Translations under genes and position numbers: made by a program | In this document: in pieces, positions 27,863-36,962 of the stretch | Position numbering within the stretch: position 1 is the stretch's first letter | How the letters are laid out: each line of letters begins with the position of its first letter | NCBI GenBank assembly: GCA_020633675.1 | Contig: JACKDE010000004.1 | Location: 496,001-560,000, forward strand | DNA: 64,000 nucleotides | DNA from: Deferribacteres bacterium | GTDB taxonomy: Bacteria > Zhuqueibacterota > Zhuqueibacteria > Zhuqueibacterales > Geothermadaptataceae | Direction of reading: 5' to 3' | Notes under the pieces: model-generated | What the model was told of the DNA's origin: nothing | What the model saw: the letters and a program-made list of their open reading frames with translations, nothing else | Databases searched by the model: none

Positions 27863-28348
27863 ATGACTTCAACAGACACAGAAGCATCAACCATTGTCAT
27901 CGTCGATGATGAGCAAATGGTTTTGGCCAGTTTAAACGCCTTTTTCGCGCTCGAAACCAATTACAATATCATGGATTTCACCTCCGCGAATCAGGCGCTG
28001 CAATACATTCGTGAGCATGAAATCGACCTGGTGATATCCGACCAGATGATGCCGGAGATGGATGGGATCACATTTTTGCGAGCCGTGCGAGAATTGCAGC
28101 CTGCTGTGCCGCGCTATTTGCTGACAGGCTACGCCGACAAAGAAAACGCTATCGCCGCCATCAACCAGGTCGCTTTGGACAAATATATCGAAAAGCCATG
28201 GGATAACGAACAGTTGGCAGCCTTGGTCGATAGCGGCTTACGCAGACGCAATGCCATGAAAGCCTTGGACAGGAAAATGTTGCAGCTCAATGCAGCCTAT
28301 CAGGAACTGCTCGAAATCGACCAAGGCCTTCGCAAAACCCACGCGTAG
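27863..28348 (+). CDS. Response regulator receiver-domain protein
   Basis: A 161-residue protein whose first 120 residues are a complete CheY-like receiver: acidic pair DDE near residue 15, phosphoacceptor Asp60 in SDQMMPEMDG, Thr88 and Lys111 in IEKPW. The layout with LTGYADKENAIAAIN and EKPWDNEQL resembles receivers of RpfG/HD-GYP-type regulators, but no output domain follows; the last 40 residues are helical and charged. ATG at 27863 is chosen because AGGA lies five bases upstream. No histidine kinase is nearby. It probably acts by protein contact. Confidence 0.88.
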   Translation: MTSTDTEASTIVIVDDEQMVLASLNAFFALETNYNIMDFTSANQALQYIREHEIDLVISDQMMPEMDGITFLRAVRELQPAVPRYLLTGYADKENAIAAINQVALDKYIEKPWDNEQLAALVDSGLRRRNAMKALDRKMLQLNAAYQELLEIDQGLRKTHA

Positions 28349-28392
28349 CAATCAATCTGCATTTTAACGCAGAACTCAAAAGGAACCCCGAC

Positions 28393-28923
28393 ATGTTCTG
28401 GCTATCTTTCATTTCCGATTTCTTTCGCGCTTTGCGATCCGGACAGGAGCCGGGGCAGGTTTCAGCCGGATTTAGCATCGGTTATCTTATCGGCCTGATG
28501 CCATTTTTCAGTCTGCAAACCGTGCTGTTGTTTGCTCTGCTCTTTTTGCTCAACGTCAACCTGGCTGCTGGCTTTGTTGCTATTTTTATTGCTGGCTTTG
28601 TTGCCTGGCTTCTCGATCCGCTGATTCACAGCCTGGGTTTTTGGGTGTTGGTCGAGATTCCTGCTTTGCATGGCCTGTGGGAATCACTTTACAATCTGCC
28701 AATCGCCCCGCTGACACGATTCTATAACACCGTATCCATGGGCAGCATACTGATCGGTATCATCACGGTCTGGCCGGTCTTTTGGGGCATGAAAAAGTTG
28801 GTGATCAACTATCGCGATCGCATCGAAGCGCGCATCAAAAAGTGGAAAATCGTGCAGGCAGTGAAAAGCAGCAAACTCTATGGTTGGTATGAAAAGATCC
28901 TTCGGATCAGGGAACTGACATGA
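28393..28923 (+). CDS. TIGR03546 family membrane protein
   Basis: A 176-residue integral membrane protein with three to four hydrophobic segments (about 25-45, 48-75, 76-95 and 115-135) and a basic cytoplasmic tail. The sequence resembles DUF2062-like proteins (GFSIGYLIGLMPFFSLQ) and matches what I know of TIGR03546, a family that occurs beside TIGR03545. The next gene is of that family and overlaps by four bases (ATGA), so the two are translationally coupled. No function is known for the pair. Confidence 0.8.
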   Translation: MFWLSFISDFFRALRSGQEPGQVSAGFSIGYLIGLMPFFSLQTVLLFALLFLLNVNLAAGFVAIFIAGFVAWLLDPLIHSLGFWVLVEIPALHGLWESLYNLPIAPLTRFYNTVSMGSILIGIITVWPVFWGMKKLVINYRDRIEARIKKWKIVQAVKSSKLYGWYEKILRIRELT

Positions 28924-30821
28924 GAAAAAGCGCATTGATATTTCTCACCATCATCATTGTGGTGGTGGGCGTGCTTGTTTATTTTCTGCAAGATCGCTTC
29001 ATAGAGCGCGCCATTGAGCGCACAGGCGAAGCAGTGGTTGGTGCGAAAGTCGAAATAGATGGCTTTGATTTCAGCCTTTTCGACTTGAGTTGCAGCTGGC
29101 AGCGGTTACAGATCGCCAACCCAAACGATCCATGGCGCAATCTGCTCGAAACCGGCCGTGCCGCCTTTGCCATTGAAATGCGCCCGCTTTTTTGGGGCAG
29201 AATCCTGATCGATGAACTGGCGCTCGAAGAGGTGCGCAGCGGTTCGTGTCGAAGTACAGACGGTTCGCTACCGGTTGCGCCCGGCGAAGCTGCACAGCCC
29301 GGGCTGGCGGAAAAAGCGACACGGGCCGTCAATAAACGTATTACCGAACTGGCCGAACTCGATCTTTCAGCCCTGGCCAGGACCTTCAAAATCGATTCGC
29401 TCGTCGATCCACAAATGTTGAATTCTGTGCAGGGCTACCAGGAATTCACCAGTGACGCAGATTCTACTTTCGGGCATTGGCGTTCACAATTTACCGGCGA
29501 CAGCTACCAAAGACAATTGCGAGACTTCGAAATTGAAATATCACAGCTCAAGCCTGATTCTGTTCAAAATGATGTGGTCGCGATGGCTGAGATGGTGAAA
29601 AAACTCGATGCTCTCTATCAACGCGTGACGCAACTCAAACAACAAATCGGCGGGCAGGGGCAGGCGATCAAAAATGATTTTCAAAGTATTCAAACGCGCT
29701 TGTCAGGGCTGCAGGATGCCGTGCAAGCAGATATCGAAATGGCCAAAAGGCGCGCCAACCTGCAAGGTCTGGAGGTGAAGGACGTTGCGTTGGCACTGTT
29801 CGGCGAGCCGGTGATCGCGAGGATCGAGCACATTCTGCACTATGTCGGTCTCGGACGCAAATACCTGCCTGCAGCCAGTGTTTTATTGACTTCCGAGGAG
29901 GAGCCGAATCCCCCGCGCTTTGAAGGTCAGGACATTTACTTTCCATTTCACTATCGCTACCCGCGCCTGCTGATCAGAAAAATCCACCTGAGCGGCATGA
30001 CTGCTGCCGGCGACAGCACCCGCGGCTATGCGCTCGACGGCCAGGTGCTTGGCTTCACTACCGAACCGCCGGTTTATGGTCAACCAACAAAATTCGATGT
30101 AAAATTTTACCGGGAATCCAGCAACCAATATGCAATTCGTGGCGTGCTGGACCACGTCGATGCTGCCCGCGACTCGCTGTGGATTTCTGCAAGTCAGATT
30201 CGCCTTGGCGAACAATCGCTGCCGAGCAGCAAATATTTGCCTGCATCCTTTACTGCCCAACGCGGTTCGTTTGAGCTGTCTGGCTTCTTCGCCGGTGATG
30301 CGATTAATATCAATTTTGGCTTTCAAGCTACTCCGGTCACGTTTCGCTATGCCAGCGAAGCCAGCGGCAAAATTGAAAGTATTGTGCGCAGCGTTTTGGC
30401 CGACATCAATCGCATCGACTTGACAGCTACCTTGGCCGGACGTCAGGGTGATTACGCCTTGCGAATGGGTTCGAATATCGACAATGCGCTATCGAATGGA
30501 GTCATGAGCGTACTCGATCAAAACTTCCGTGCAGCGCAGGCTCAGCTTGAAACACGCGTGCGCGCAAGCGTGGCGCGCTATCGCAGTGAGGCGGAATCGC
30601 GCGTGCAGGCTTTCCGGCAGGGAACGCTGGCCGAAGTCGAGCAATTGCAGCAACGAGTGCAGGCTGAACTGGAAAGAATCGAGCAGTATAAAAAAGAAAT
30701 AGAAAACTGCATTGAAGCGGAGAAAAAGAAAGCTGAGCAAAAAGTTGCTGATGAAAAGAAAAAGCTCGAAGAAAAAGCCAAGAAGGGTCTGGAAGGATTG
30801 CTGAAGAAAAAGAAGAACTGA
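28920..30821 (+). CDS. TIGR03545 family, AsmA-like envelope protein
   Basis: A 633-residue protein anchored by one N-terminal membrane span (about residues 6-25) with the rest predicted periplasmic. The start (IERTGEAVVGAKVEIDGFDF, then W..LQIANPNDPWRNL) resembles AsmA/DUF748-type lipid-transfer proteins, and the middle is helical and Gln-rich. The last 110 residues form a long Glu/Lys-rich coiled coil ending in a basic tail. It overlaps the TIGR03546 gene by four bases, the pairing seen in other genomes. By analogy with AsmA-like proteins it may act in lipid traffic or envelope integrity; that is inference. Confidence 0.78.
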   Translation: MRKSALIFLTIIIVVVGVLVYFLQDRFIERAIERTGEAVVGAKVEIDGFDFSLFDLSCSWQRLQIANPNDPWRNLLETGRAAFAIEMRPLFWGRILIDELALEEVRSGSCRSTDGSLPVAPGEAAQPGLAEKATRAVNKRITELAELDLSALARTFKIDSLVDPQMLNSVQGYQEFTSDADSTFGHWRSQFTGDSYQRQLRDFEIEISQLKPDSVQNDVVAMAEMVKKLDALYQRVTQLKQQIGGQGQAIKNDFQSIQTRLSGLQDAVQADIEMAKRRANLQGLEVKDVALALFGEPVIARIEHILHYVGLGRKYLPAASVLLTSEEEPNPPRFEGQDIYFPFHYRYPRLLIRKIHLSGMTAAGDSTRGYALDGQVLGFTTEPPVYGQPTKFDVKFYRESSNQYAIRGVLDHVDAARDSLWISASQIRLGEQSLPSSKYLPASFTAQRGSFELSGFFAGDAININFGFQATPVTFRYASEASGKIESIVRSVLADINRIDLTATLAGRQGDYALRMGSNIDNALSNGVMSVLDQNFRAAQAQLETRVRASVARYRSEAESRVQAFRQGTLAEVEQLQQRVQAELERIEQYKKEIENCIEAEKKKAEQKVADEKKKLEEKAKKGLEGLLKKKKN

Positions 30822-31117
30822 ACGCTAAATTTTCCCCTTTTCGGCTGGTATCCCCAATTGCAGAAAAAACCAGCACCGCTTTTGTCAAATCCGCACCGCA
30901 AATGTGCTAATTTGGCTCAAGGCCTCTGCAAAGCGCCCTCAGCGCGACTATCTTTAGCTTGGATAACAAAAACGATGAGGTCGCCCCAAACATTTCCGCT
31001 GCTAATTTTTTGCCCCCATTCTCCAGCTGTCAGAATCGGCATCTCTTCGTTTTTGTCAAACAATTTTGATTTCAATTGATCGTAAAATAATAATAGCCCG
31101 TTTGGGCGGAGGCAACT

Positions 31118-31879
31118 ATGCAGGCAGAAACCGATTTGCAAACCATCGCCACCAAATCCACACCGGAAAGTTGGCTGTCAAAGCTAAATAGCCTGTTTGC
31201 GCCACATCCTTCGATGACTGCACTGCTGCAAAAAGCATCTGAACTGGTTGTTGGGCTGTTGGATGTGGAAGATAGCGTGATCACCTGGATGACAGAGGAG
31301 CAGGCTGCTCTTGAAGTGCGCGCCAGTTTTCGCAACAACGGCCAAAAAGGCGTTTTTGTCGACACCAACCAAACAGATTGGTCTGTGATGGAAGCAGACT
31401 CAGCCAACGGCAACTGTCAGCTCAGAGTGCATCACCCTACCAAAGACAAGCTCGCGATGCCGCTTTATATCCGCGACGAAGTGGTTGGTTATTTGTGCGT
31501 GACGAAGGGGCGCCAGCAACACGATTTCAAGCATTCCAGCATTGATGCCAATCAGTTTATTTTATTGAGCCAGTATATCGGCCACGCCGTTGAAATGCAG
31601 CAAATCCGGCAATTGCTGGCCTCGCGCTATACCGCGGCAGCCTGGAGCCGAAGTGAACAGGAAGCCAGCGCCGATCAGGACGGCATGTTCACGCGTTTGG
31701 TCGATTCGGTAAAATACCCAAACAAAGTGGCTAAAATCATCGCCAAATCGTTTTATAAAGATTTGCGCAAAGCCGGTTTTGAGCCGAAGCAGATTTTGGT
31801 GGTGGCTTCGGAAATCATCGAAAACCTGAACGAAACGTTTCGCAAAACCAAAGCTAAAACAGAAGAACAGGATAGCTGA
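31118..31879 (+). CDS. GAF-like domain protein of unknown function
   Basis: A 253-residue cytosolic protein. Residues about 30-165 fit a GAF fold (hydrophobic strands around ASELVVGLLDVEDSVITWM, then KLAMPLYIRDEVVGYLCV). The C-terminal 75 residues are helical and basic (KVAKIIAKSFYKDLRKAGFE, LVVASEIIENLNETF). No kinase, cyclase or DNA-binding domain follows. GGAGG precedes the ATG by five bases. The stop lies only four bases from the stop of the convergent DUF4010 gene. It could sense a ligand or regulate a partner; not recognised beyond that. Confidence 0.65.
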   Translation: MQAETDLQTIATKSTPESWLSKLNSLFAPHPSMTALLQKASELVVGLLDVEDSVITWMTEEQAALEVRASFRNNGQKGVFVDTNQTDWSVMEADSANGNCQLRVHHPTKDKLAMPLYIRDEVVGYLCVTKGRQQHDFKHSSIDANQFILLSQYIGHAVEMQQIRQLLASRYTAAAWSRSEQEASADQDGMFTRLVDSVKYPNKVAKIIAKSFYKDLRKAGFEPKQILVVASEIIENLNETFRKTKAKTEEQDS

Positions 31880-31883
31880 AGCG

Positions 31884-33152
31884 TTACATTTCGATGAGCA
31901 TCAGGACCACTATGCTTGATGCGATCATTGCCAGCATGCCCGGCAAAATGGCGCGTCGAACACTTGGCGCTCCCCCCAAAACCACAATCCCACCTTTTGC
32001 AAGTGTATTCGCAATGGCGGCAAAAATGATTGCATGGGCCGCGGTGGAAGAATCGACCGTTGCCGCACCCAGGCTCAGCTCCGCCATGGATAATGCAATG
32101 GCATCGACATCTGCGAGCCCTGCAAGGAAACTGGAGGCATATATGCCATGATTCCCACCAAATGTCTGAGCCAACTTTGAAATCAGAAGCACCAGCGTGA
32201 AAATCAGCCCGAATTTGATCGCCGGCCTGAGCTCGAATGGATTGGCGAACGCAAACTCATGCCCTTTTTCAGCGCTTTTCTGCTTGCGATATAAATAGAA
32301 ACAATACAAAAAGCCAACCACGATTGGCGCTACAATCGGCAACCAAATCAACCGAATGAGCTGGCTGTTGACCGCAGCGACTTCGATTATCACTCTTGCA
32401 AACATCACGGTCCAGGCCAGAATGATCGCCAAGGCGAATGTCGGGCCAAGATTTTCTTCATCCCGGCTGCGATGTGCAAAGCTCAACGTAACAGCTGTAC
32501 TGGAAGCCAGTCCACCCAAAAATCCAGTCAAGCCGATGCCGCGTCTGGCGCCGACAAATTTCATCAGGACATATCCGGCAAAGCTGATTCCGGAGATAAA
32601 AACGACCAGCAGCCAGATTTTAAACGGATTGAAAATTTTTAGCATGCCTGGCCCATAAGCTTCATTGGGCAGAACGGGTAGGACTATTGCGGTAATAACC
32701 GCAAATTTAAGCGTGGAGTAGACATCCTGACGGGTGACTTTTTGCGCAAAACGGTGCATCTCAAATTTCAGTGTGAGCAGAGCAGTAGTGACCACCCCCA
32801 GCGCAACTGCGAGGGTCAGGAAATTCCAGTACGCCAGGGCACCGATCAGCATGGTCAGCACAGCGGAGACTTCGGTGGTGAGTCCGGTTTTGCCATACTC
32901 AATATCGGCAAAATAATTGACCGCCAAAAACAAGCCAGGGATGGCGAGTATGCCGACAAAAACCCAGGCTTCGCCCAGTTGCTCACCGATCATCGCGGCT
33001 GCGCAACCAAGCAGTCCCAGCAATGCAAAAGTTCGCACACCAGTCGGTAACTCACGGTTGGGCTCATCAAAAGCGATCTCGCGCTGCATGCCGATCAAAA
33101 TACCGATGAACATGGCAACGCCGAAGCGCAAAAACAGGTTGGTCTCGCTCAT
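31884..33152 (-). CDS. MgtC/SapB-DUF4010 family membrane protein
   Basis: A 422-residue integral membrane protein with about a dozen spans. The N-terminal part (RFGVAMFIGILIGMQREI, then VRTFALLGLLG) is the MgtC/SapB domain; the C-terminal half, with GLASSTAVTLSFAHRSR and the DVDAIALSMAEL segment, is DUF4010. Proteins of this fused type are conserved but uncharacterised; MgtC itself affects magnesium and phosphate homeostasis. ATG 33152 is preferred over a codon 12 residues upstream because GGAG lies six bases ahead. It is the last gene of a leftward group behind MerR, DUF1858 and OsmC, with an 81-base gap. Confidence 0.85.
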   Translation of the reverse strand: MSETNLFLRFGVAMFIGILIGMQREIAFDEPNRELPTGVRTFALLGLLGCAAAMIGEQLGEAWVFVGILAIPGLFLAVNYFADIEYGKTGLTTEVSAVLTMLIGALAYWNFLTLAVALGVVTTALLTLKFEMHRFAQKVTRQDVYSTLKFAVITAIVLPVLPNEAYGPGMLKIFNPFKIWLLVVFISGISFAGYVLMKFVGARRGIGLTGFLGGLASSTAVTLSFAHRSRDEENLGPTFALAIILAWTVMFARVIIEVAAVNSQLIRLIWLPIVAPIVVGFLYCFYLYRKQKSAEKGHEFAFANPFELRPAIKFGLIFTLVLLISKLAQTFGGNHGIYASSFLAGLADVDAIALSMAELSLGAATVDSSTAAHAIIFAAIANTLAKGGIVVLGGAPSVRRAILPGMLAMIASSIVVLMLIEM

Positions 33153-33233
33153 TTCCACTCCATTGCTATGGATCGAAAAGATACACAATTTTTTTGCGAG
33201 TCCAGCGCGATGTGTTATTAGCCGAATCGCTCG

Positions 33234-33692
33234 CTAAGCGTGATACAATTGGGTGCCAGCCTGATCGGTCACCAGCACTTCCACTTCAATACCCTTGCGC
33301 ACACTGGCGGTGACCACGCAATAGTCCTCAAACAGTTGCAGGCATCTATCAAAACGCTGCGGCGTCTCAGTTGTCGCGTCGATGGTGATGTGGACATCGA
33401 GCTTGCCAATGCGCAGGCGGCCTTTTTCGTTGCGGGTCATGCTGCCGGTCACTTTCGTGTGCATATTTTTCACCTCAACTTTTGCTTTGCTCAAGCAGAA
33501 AAGCAGACTGGCGCTCAAACAATTTCCGACAGCAGCAGCCAGCAGGCGCGAGGCATTCGGCCCTTTGCTGCCACCGAGCGGCTCCGGTTCATCAACCAGC
33601 AATGTTGGCAAGTGTTCCCAATCAAACTGGGTGTCGAACTCGTACCCATCCCGTCGCTGCAATTCAAGCGAAAAACTGTGTTGTTCACTCAC
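33234..33692 (-). CDS. OsmC-family peroxidase
   Basis: A 152-residue cytosolic thiol peroxidase of the OsmC/Ohr superfamily, acting on organic hydroperoxides or protecting against reactive sulfur. Both active-site cysteines are present: Cys58 in AVGNCLSASL and Cys125 in EDYCVVTASV. It starts with GTG, supported by AAGGAG six bases ahead; its start overlaps the stop of the DUF1858 gene (GTGA), implying translational coupling. The neighbours (DUF1858 disulfide-domain protein and a Cys-rich MerR regulator) also suggest redox function. It resembles the YhfA-like branch more than Ohr. Confidence 0.88.
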   Translation of the reverse strand: MSEQHSFSLELQRRDGYEFDTQFDWEHLPTLLVDEPEPLGGSKGPNASRLLAAAVGNCLSASLLFCLSKAKVEVKNMHTKVTGSMTRNEKGRLRIGKLDVHITIDATTETPQRFDRCLQLFEDYCVVTASVRKGIEVEVLVTDQAGTQLYHA

Positions 33693-33901
33693 GATTGGCT
33701 CCTTTTCAATTCAATCAAGTCTGCAACAAAAGCAGCAATTTCGACATCGGAAAAACCTTTTTCCCTCGCAGCGCTTTCGAGTGTGCCCCAAATGGGCTCG
33801 CCGCAAGCCAGACATTTGATGCCTTTCGTTCGCAAATAGGCTGCCGCTCCGGGCACTTCCCGAAGCAGATCTTCAATGTAGACTTCCTTCGTCATTTCCA
33901 T
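33689..33901 (-). CDS. DUF1858-like redox disulfide domain protein
   Basis: A 70-residue protein with the pattern of the DUF1858/ScdA-N type domain (hybrid-cluster-protein-associated redox disulfide domain): a helical start (VYIEDLLREVPGAAAYL), a CxxC pair in KCLACGEP (Cys30 and Cys33), then helices with GFSDVEIAAFVADL. Such domains occur beside nitric-oxide and iron-sulfur repair proteins. The gene overlaps the downstream osmC-like gene by four bases. A second ATG at the third codon is a possible start. A redox or metal role is inferred from the CxxC and context. Confidence 0.75.
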   Translation of the reverse strand: MEMTKEVYIEDLLREVPGAAAYLRTKGIKCLACGEPIWGTLESAAREKGFSDVEIAAFVADLIELKRSQS

Positions 33902-33952
33902 AGCAACATCACACTTCGTTCATTAAAACATGCTCATTATCCCCACAATGCT

Positions 33953-34420
33953 TTAAAATGTCAACGCCATTGCTCTCTTGCGAATTCCGTAAAGCAACGT
34001 TTTCAAATTTGTACACTTTGAAGCACTTTGGTACACCGCGCATTCCCGACAGTTGGCTGTTTTGCAGATTGGCGGGAGCTGCTCTTTCATCGCCCAGCAG
34101 GGTTGTTCCGCTTTTAAAACCGCAGGGCAGATCTGCTGATCTTTAGCGGTGCACGGCTTGATATTCCAACAAGGCATAAGCGCGAGCAACCTGCGGATTC
34201 CCTCCAGGTTCATTCCCTGTTCTTTGATCAGCCTGCGAATGCAATTGAGCCAAAACACATCATTTACGTCAAACAGGCGCTGACCGGAGCCTGTTTTTTC
34301 GGGAAGAATCAGGCCGGCTGTTTCGTACATGCGAATGGTCTCAACAGAGATATTGAGTTCGCGTGCCACCTGGCCGATTTTCATCGCCCTTTGTTCGTTG
34401 TGCTCTGATTCACCTTCCAT
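33953..34420 (-). CDS. MerR-family regulator with eight-cysteine tail
   Basis: A 155-residue transcription factor. The N-terminal winged helix is typical of MerR (KIGQVARELNISVETIRMY, then GLILPEKTGSGQRLF). After the dimerisation helix the C-terminal 60 residues hold eight cysteines, two in PCW, in a CW...C...C pattern known from Cys-rich sensory domains of anaerobes. A metal or iron-sulfur cluster is likely; ligand unknown. The start at 34420 is chosen because CAGGA precedes it; the frame is open 25 codons further. A perfect 11-bp inverted repeat lies 21-44 bases upstream. It heads the leftward group DUF1858-osmC-DUF4010. Confidence 0.85.
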   Translation of the reverse strand: MEGESEHNEQRAMKIGQVARELNISVETIRMYETAGLILPEKTGSGQRLFDVNDVFWLNCIRRLIKEQGMNLEGIRRLLALMPCWNIKPCTAKDQQICPAVLKAEQPCWAMKEQLPPICKTANCRECAVYQSASKCTNLKTLLYGIRKRAMALTF

Positions 34421-34440
34421 TACAAATTCCTGCTTTCGAA

Positions 34441-34464
34441 ATCCTGTATTTTGAAATACAGGAT
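34441..34464. promoter_or_regulatory. Perfect palindrome, candidate MerR operator
   Basis: ATCCTGTATTT (34441-34451) and AAATACAGGAT (34454-34464) are exact inverted copies around two bases. The site lies 21-44 bases upstream of the MerR-type start, in the region between that gene and the divergent TetR gene. MerR proteins bind such dyads across a promoter spacer, so autoregulation is the simplest reading; the TetR protein is the alternative binder. Confidence 0.6.
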
Positions 34465-34715
34465 CAGCAATCACTGGACCAAAAACGCCACCCAAGCCTT
34501 ACCACTTGATTTCAAATATGTTAGCGACTTATACCCTCCACAAAAAATGATAGATTCATTCGCAAAATTAATAATCTCGCATGAGTGATATCGCATTGTT
34601 GGGAAAAAAGCATTTGAAATTGACGCATATTATCGATATGTATTCGAGCGCACCGAGGGTGGGACTCAATCAATTTTTCCTGGCGCTTTGGCTGTCTATT
34701 AACCGCATAAATGCT

Positions 34716-35312
34716 ATGAACACATCCGGCAAGCCGGCAAAAACGAATCGTAAAAAGCAGATTATCACAGCCGCACTGCAGATCATCAGCGAAGAAGGCA
34801 CCAAAAGCCTTACCATGATGCGCATTGCACGGAAAATCGGCACCACCGACGCTGCACTGTACCGGCACTTTAAAAGCAAACATGACCTGATGCTGGCAAC
34901 AATTCACAGCATCGGCCAGGATCTCAATGCCACCATCAGTCAGGCTGCCGCTACCGCCGATGCGCCGCTCGAGAAGCTTAAAAATATTTTGCAGGCCCAT
35001 CTAGAATATCTCGAACAGCATCGCGGTATCCCGCGTTTGGTTTTTTCCGACGCCGTGCACCAGCAGGATCCGGTTTTGCGCAAAGCTGTTCTCGATATCA
35101 CCAACGGCTATCTCAATATTGTGCGTAATGTGCTGGCCAGTGCTGTTGAGCACTCGCAGGTTAAGGGCGATATCGATACCGAGTCCACCGCCTTTGCTTT
35201 TCTCGGATTGATTCAGACGACCTGCTTTATTTGGTCGCTGAGCGAGTTCAATTTCCCTATTAGTCAACGCGCGGCAGCACTGTGGCGGGCCTTTTCCGAA
35301 AGTTTAAGTTGA
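34716..35312 (+). CDS. TetR-family transcriptional regulator
   Basis: A 198-residue repressor-type regulator. The N-terminal helix-turn-helix (KKQIITAALQIISEEGTKSL, then GTTDAALYRHFKSKHDL) is canonical; the C-terminal domain is helical (ligand and dimer). The ATG at 34716 gives a usual TetR length; the frame stays open 45 codons upstream with no better ribosome-binding site, so the start is not certain. It stands just before the TolC-adaptor-RND genes on the same strand (187 bases to the next start) and likely controls them. Confidence 0.85.
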   Translation: MNTSGKPAKTNRKKQIITAALQIISEEGTKSLTMMRIARKIGTTDAALYRHFKSKHDLMLATIHSIGQDLNATISQAAATADAPLEKLKNILQAHLEYLEQHRGIPRLVFSDAVHQQDPVLRKAVLDITNGYLNIVRNVLASAVEHSQVKGDIDTESTAFAFLGLIQTTCFIWSLSEFNFPISQRAAALWRAFSESLS

Positions 35313-35499
35313 CCTGATTTCGAGCCTGTTTAGCAGCGAAACAGGTTGAGCTTGCGGCACAATGTTTGTAACCACTAACCTCATATCTTTTGCCAACATC
35401 CGGACTTGCGCACAACAGGCAAAAGCATGCACTGAATTTGCTTACCAGACCTTTCACTCTCATTTAAAATTAGGAAAAAACGGTTTGCCTTTCTCGAAA

Positions 35500-36792
35500 A
35501 TGCAAAAGAAAAAGCGGCTTTGTCGAAAAGCCCTTGCAACGTTTGTTGTTTTACTTTGCCCACTGGCGATTGCATCAGCACAGGCGCCAAAGGAAGGACA
35601 GGATGTGCAATTGACGGTTAGATCTGCGATCGAAACAGCCCGCAAAAGCAGTCCCGCCCTCAACCAGATTCGCGCCCAAATTCGCGGGAAAAAAGGTCAG
35701 AAATGGATGTCGGTGGGATTACGCTCCCCGGAGCTGCTTTATTTTAAAGAGGGAATTGAAGCTGACCAGCCCGGCAGCTTCAGTGAAAAACGCCTTGCCA
35801 TATCGCAATCGCTCGACTTTCCGCTGCGTTCCTATTTTCGCATCAAACAGGTCGGAAATGAACAGAGCGCCCTTGAACAGCAACTCAAAACAGAAGAATT
35901 GGCACTGGACGCTGAAGTTAAAAAATCATATACCACTCTCGCCTTCCAGCTTGAAATGATCCACCTGGCAGAACAAAAAGTCCAACTCGCGCAGCGTTTA
36001 CAGGAAGCCGCAACCACGCGTTTCGAGCTCGGTGAGGCTTCGGAGCTCGATTTGATGCGAGCGGAAATCCAGCTGGCTGAAGCACAAAATGACTTGGGAA
36101 CAGCCCAAAAAGATTTGCACCAGGCGCGTTACTATCTCTTCAACCTTATCGGCTTCGATCCAGAGGAACAGACCTATGCCATGCAATTTCCGGACACATT
36201 GACCTACTTTGAACTGGAAGTCGATCAGGAGATCGCCATGACGCGCCTCATGTCGATGCCGGAATACCAGCGCGCGACTCTTGACACGCGTGCAGCCGCA
36301 TTTGGCGTTAAGGAAGCATGGAGCAAGATTTTGCCTGACATCAGACTGATGTATTATCAGCAGGATTTTGGTAGTGGGTATGATTATCGTGGATTTGAAG
36401 TCGGCATTTCCCTGCCTCTCTGGTTTGCCTTCGAGCATCGCGGCAGCATTCAGCAAGCTTCCGCACGGCAAAATGCCCAAAAATGGCAACAGCGCGCCGT
36501 GTTTTTATCCCTGAAACAGCAGGCGGAAAATGCCTGGCATGGTTTTGAAAACAGTCGTGAAAACATTAGACGATTTCACCAGGTCATTCGCGTACGTGCG
36601 CAAAACTTGCTCGATTTAACCCTGGAAGGTTATCAGGCAGGTGAGTTGGATCTACTGGCTTTTTTGGAAGCGCAGCGTACCTACCTGAGCAGCGAAAGCG
36701 GCTATTTCAGCGCCTTGCGCGACTACTATTTCCGCTTGATCGAGCTCGAAAAATTTATCGGTAAAGAACTGGTTTTTCAAGCTGATGAATGA
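35500..36792 (+). CDS. TolC-family outer-membrane efflux protein (CzcC/CusC-like)
   Basis: A 430-residue outer-membrane channel of a tripartite efflux pump. A signal peptide (FVVLLCPLAIASAQA) is followed by two repeats of the long-helix and beta-strand pattern of the OEP family (AIETARKSSPALNQIRAQI; RFELGEASELDLMRAEIQLA in repeat one; EGYQAGELDLLAFLEAQRTY in repeat two). The ATG at 35500 has no close ribosome-binding site. A TTG at 35485 has GGAAAA upstream and would add five residues, so the start is uncertain. It is first of three efflux genes: 170 bases to the adaptor, then the RND pump. Confidence 0.88.
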   Translation: MQKKKRLCRKALATFVVLLCPLAIASAQAPKEGQDVQLTVRSAIETARKSSPALNQIRAQIRGKKGQKWMSVGLRSPELLYFKEGIEADQPGSFSEKRLAISQSLDFPLRSYFRIKQVGNEQSALEQQLKTEELALDAEVKKSYTTLAFQLEMIHLAEQKVQLAQRLQEAATTRFELGEASELDLMRAEIQLAEAQNDLGTAQKDLHQARYYLFNLIGFDPEEQTYAMQFPDTLTYFELEVDQEIAMTRLMSMPEYQRATLDTRAAAFGVKEAWSKILPDIRLMYYQQDFGSGYDYRGFEVGISLPLWFAFEHRGSIQQASARQNAQKWQQRAVFLSLKQQAENAWHGFENSRENIRRFHQVIRVRAQNLLDLTLEGYQAGELDLLAFLEAQRTYLSSESGYFSALRDYYFRLIELEKFIGKELVFQADE

Positions 36793-36962
36793 TATGAAGC
36801 GTTTTGCCTATTTAACTGCGGAAGCTGCCACGATTGCTTTCAAGATCATTTTGCGTTAGTCAAAAGTATTGTGTGGCAGAACAAGCAATGCTTTTTTCAT
36901 CAGATGATTGATTTTTCCAGGCAAGCCTTATGGCTAAATATGACATGTTCATGGAGAATAAA

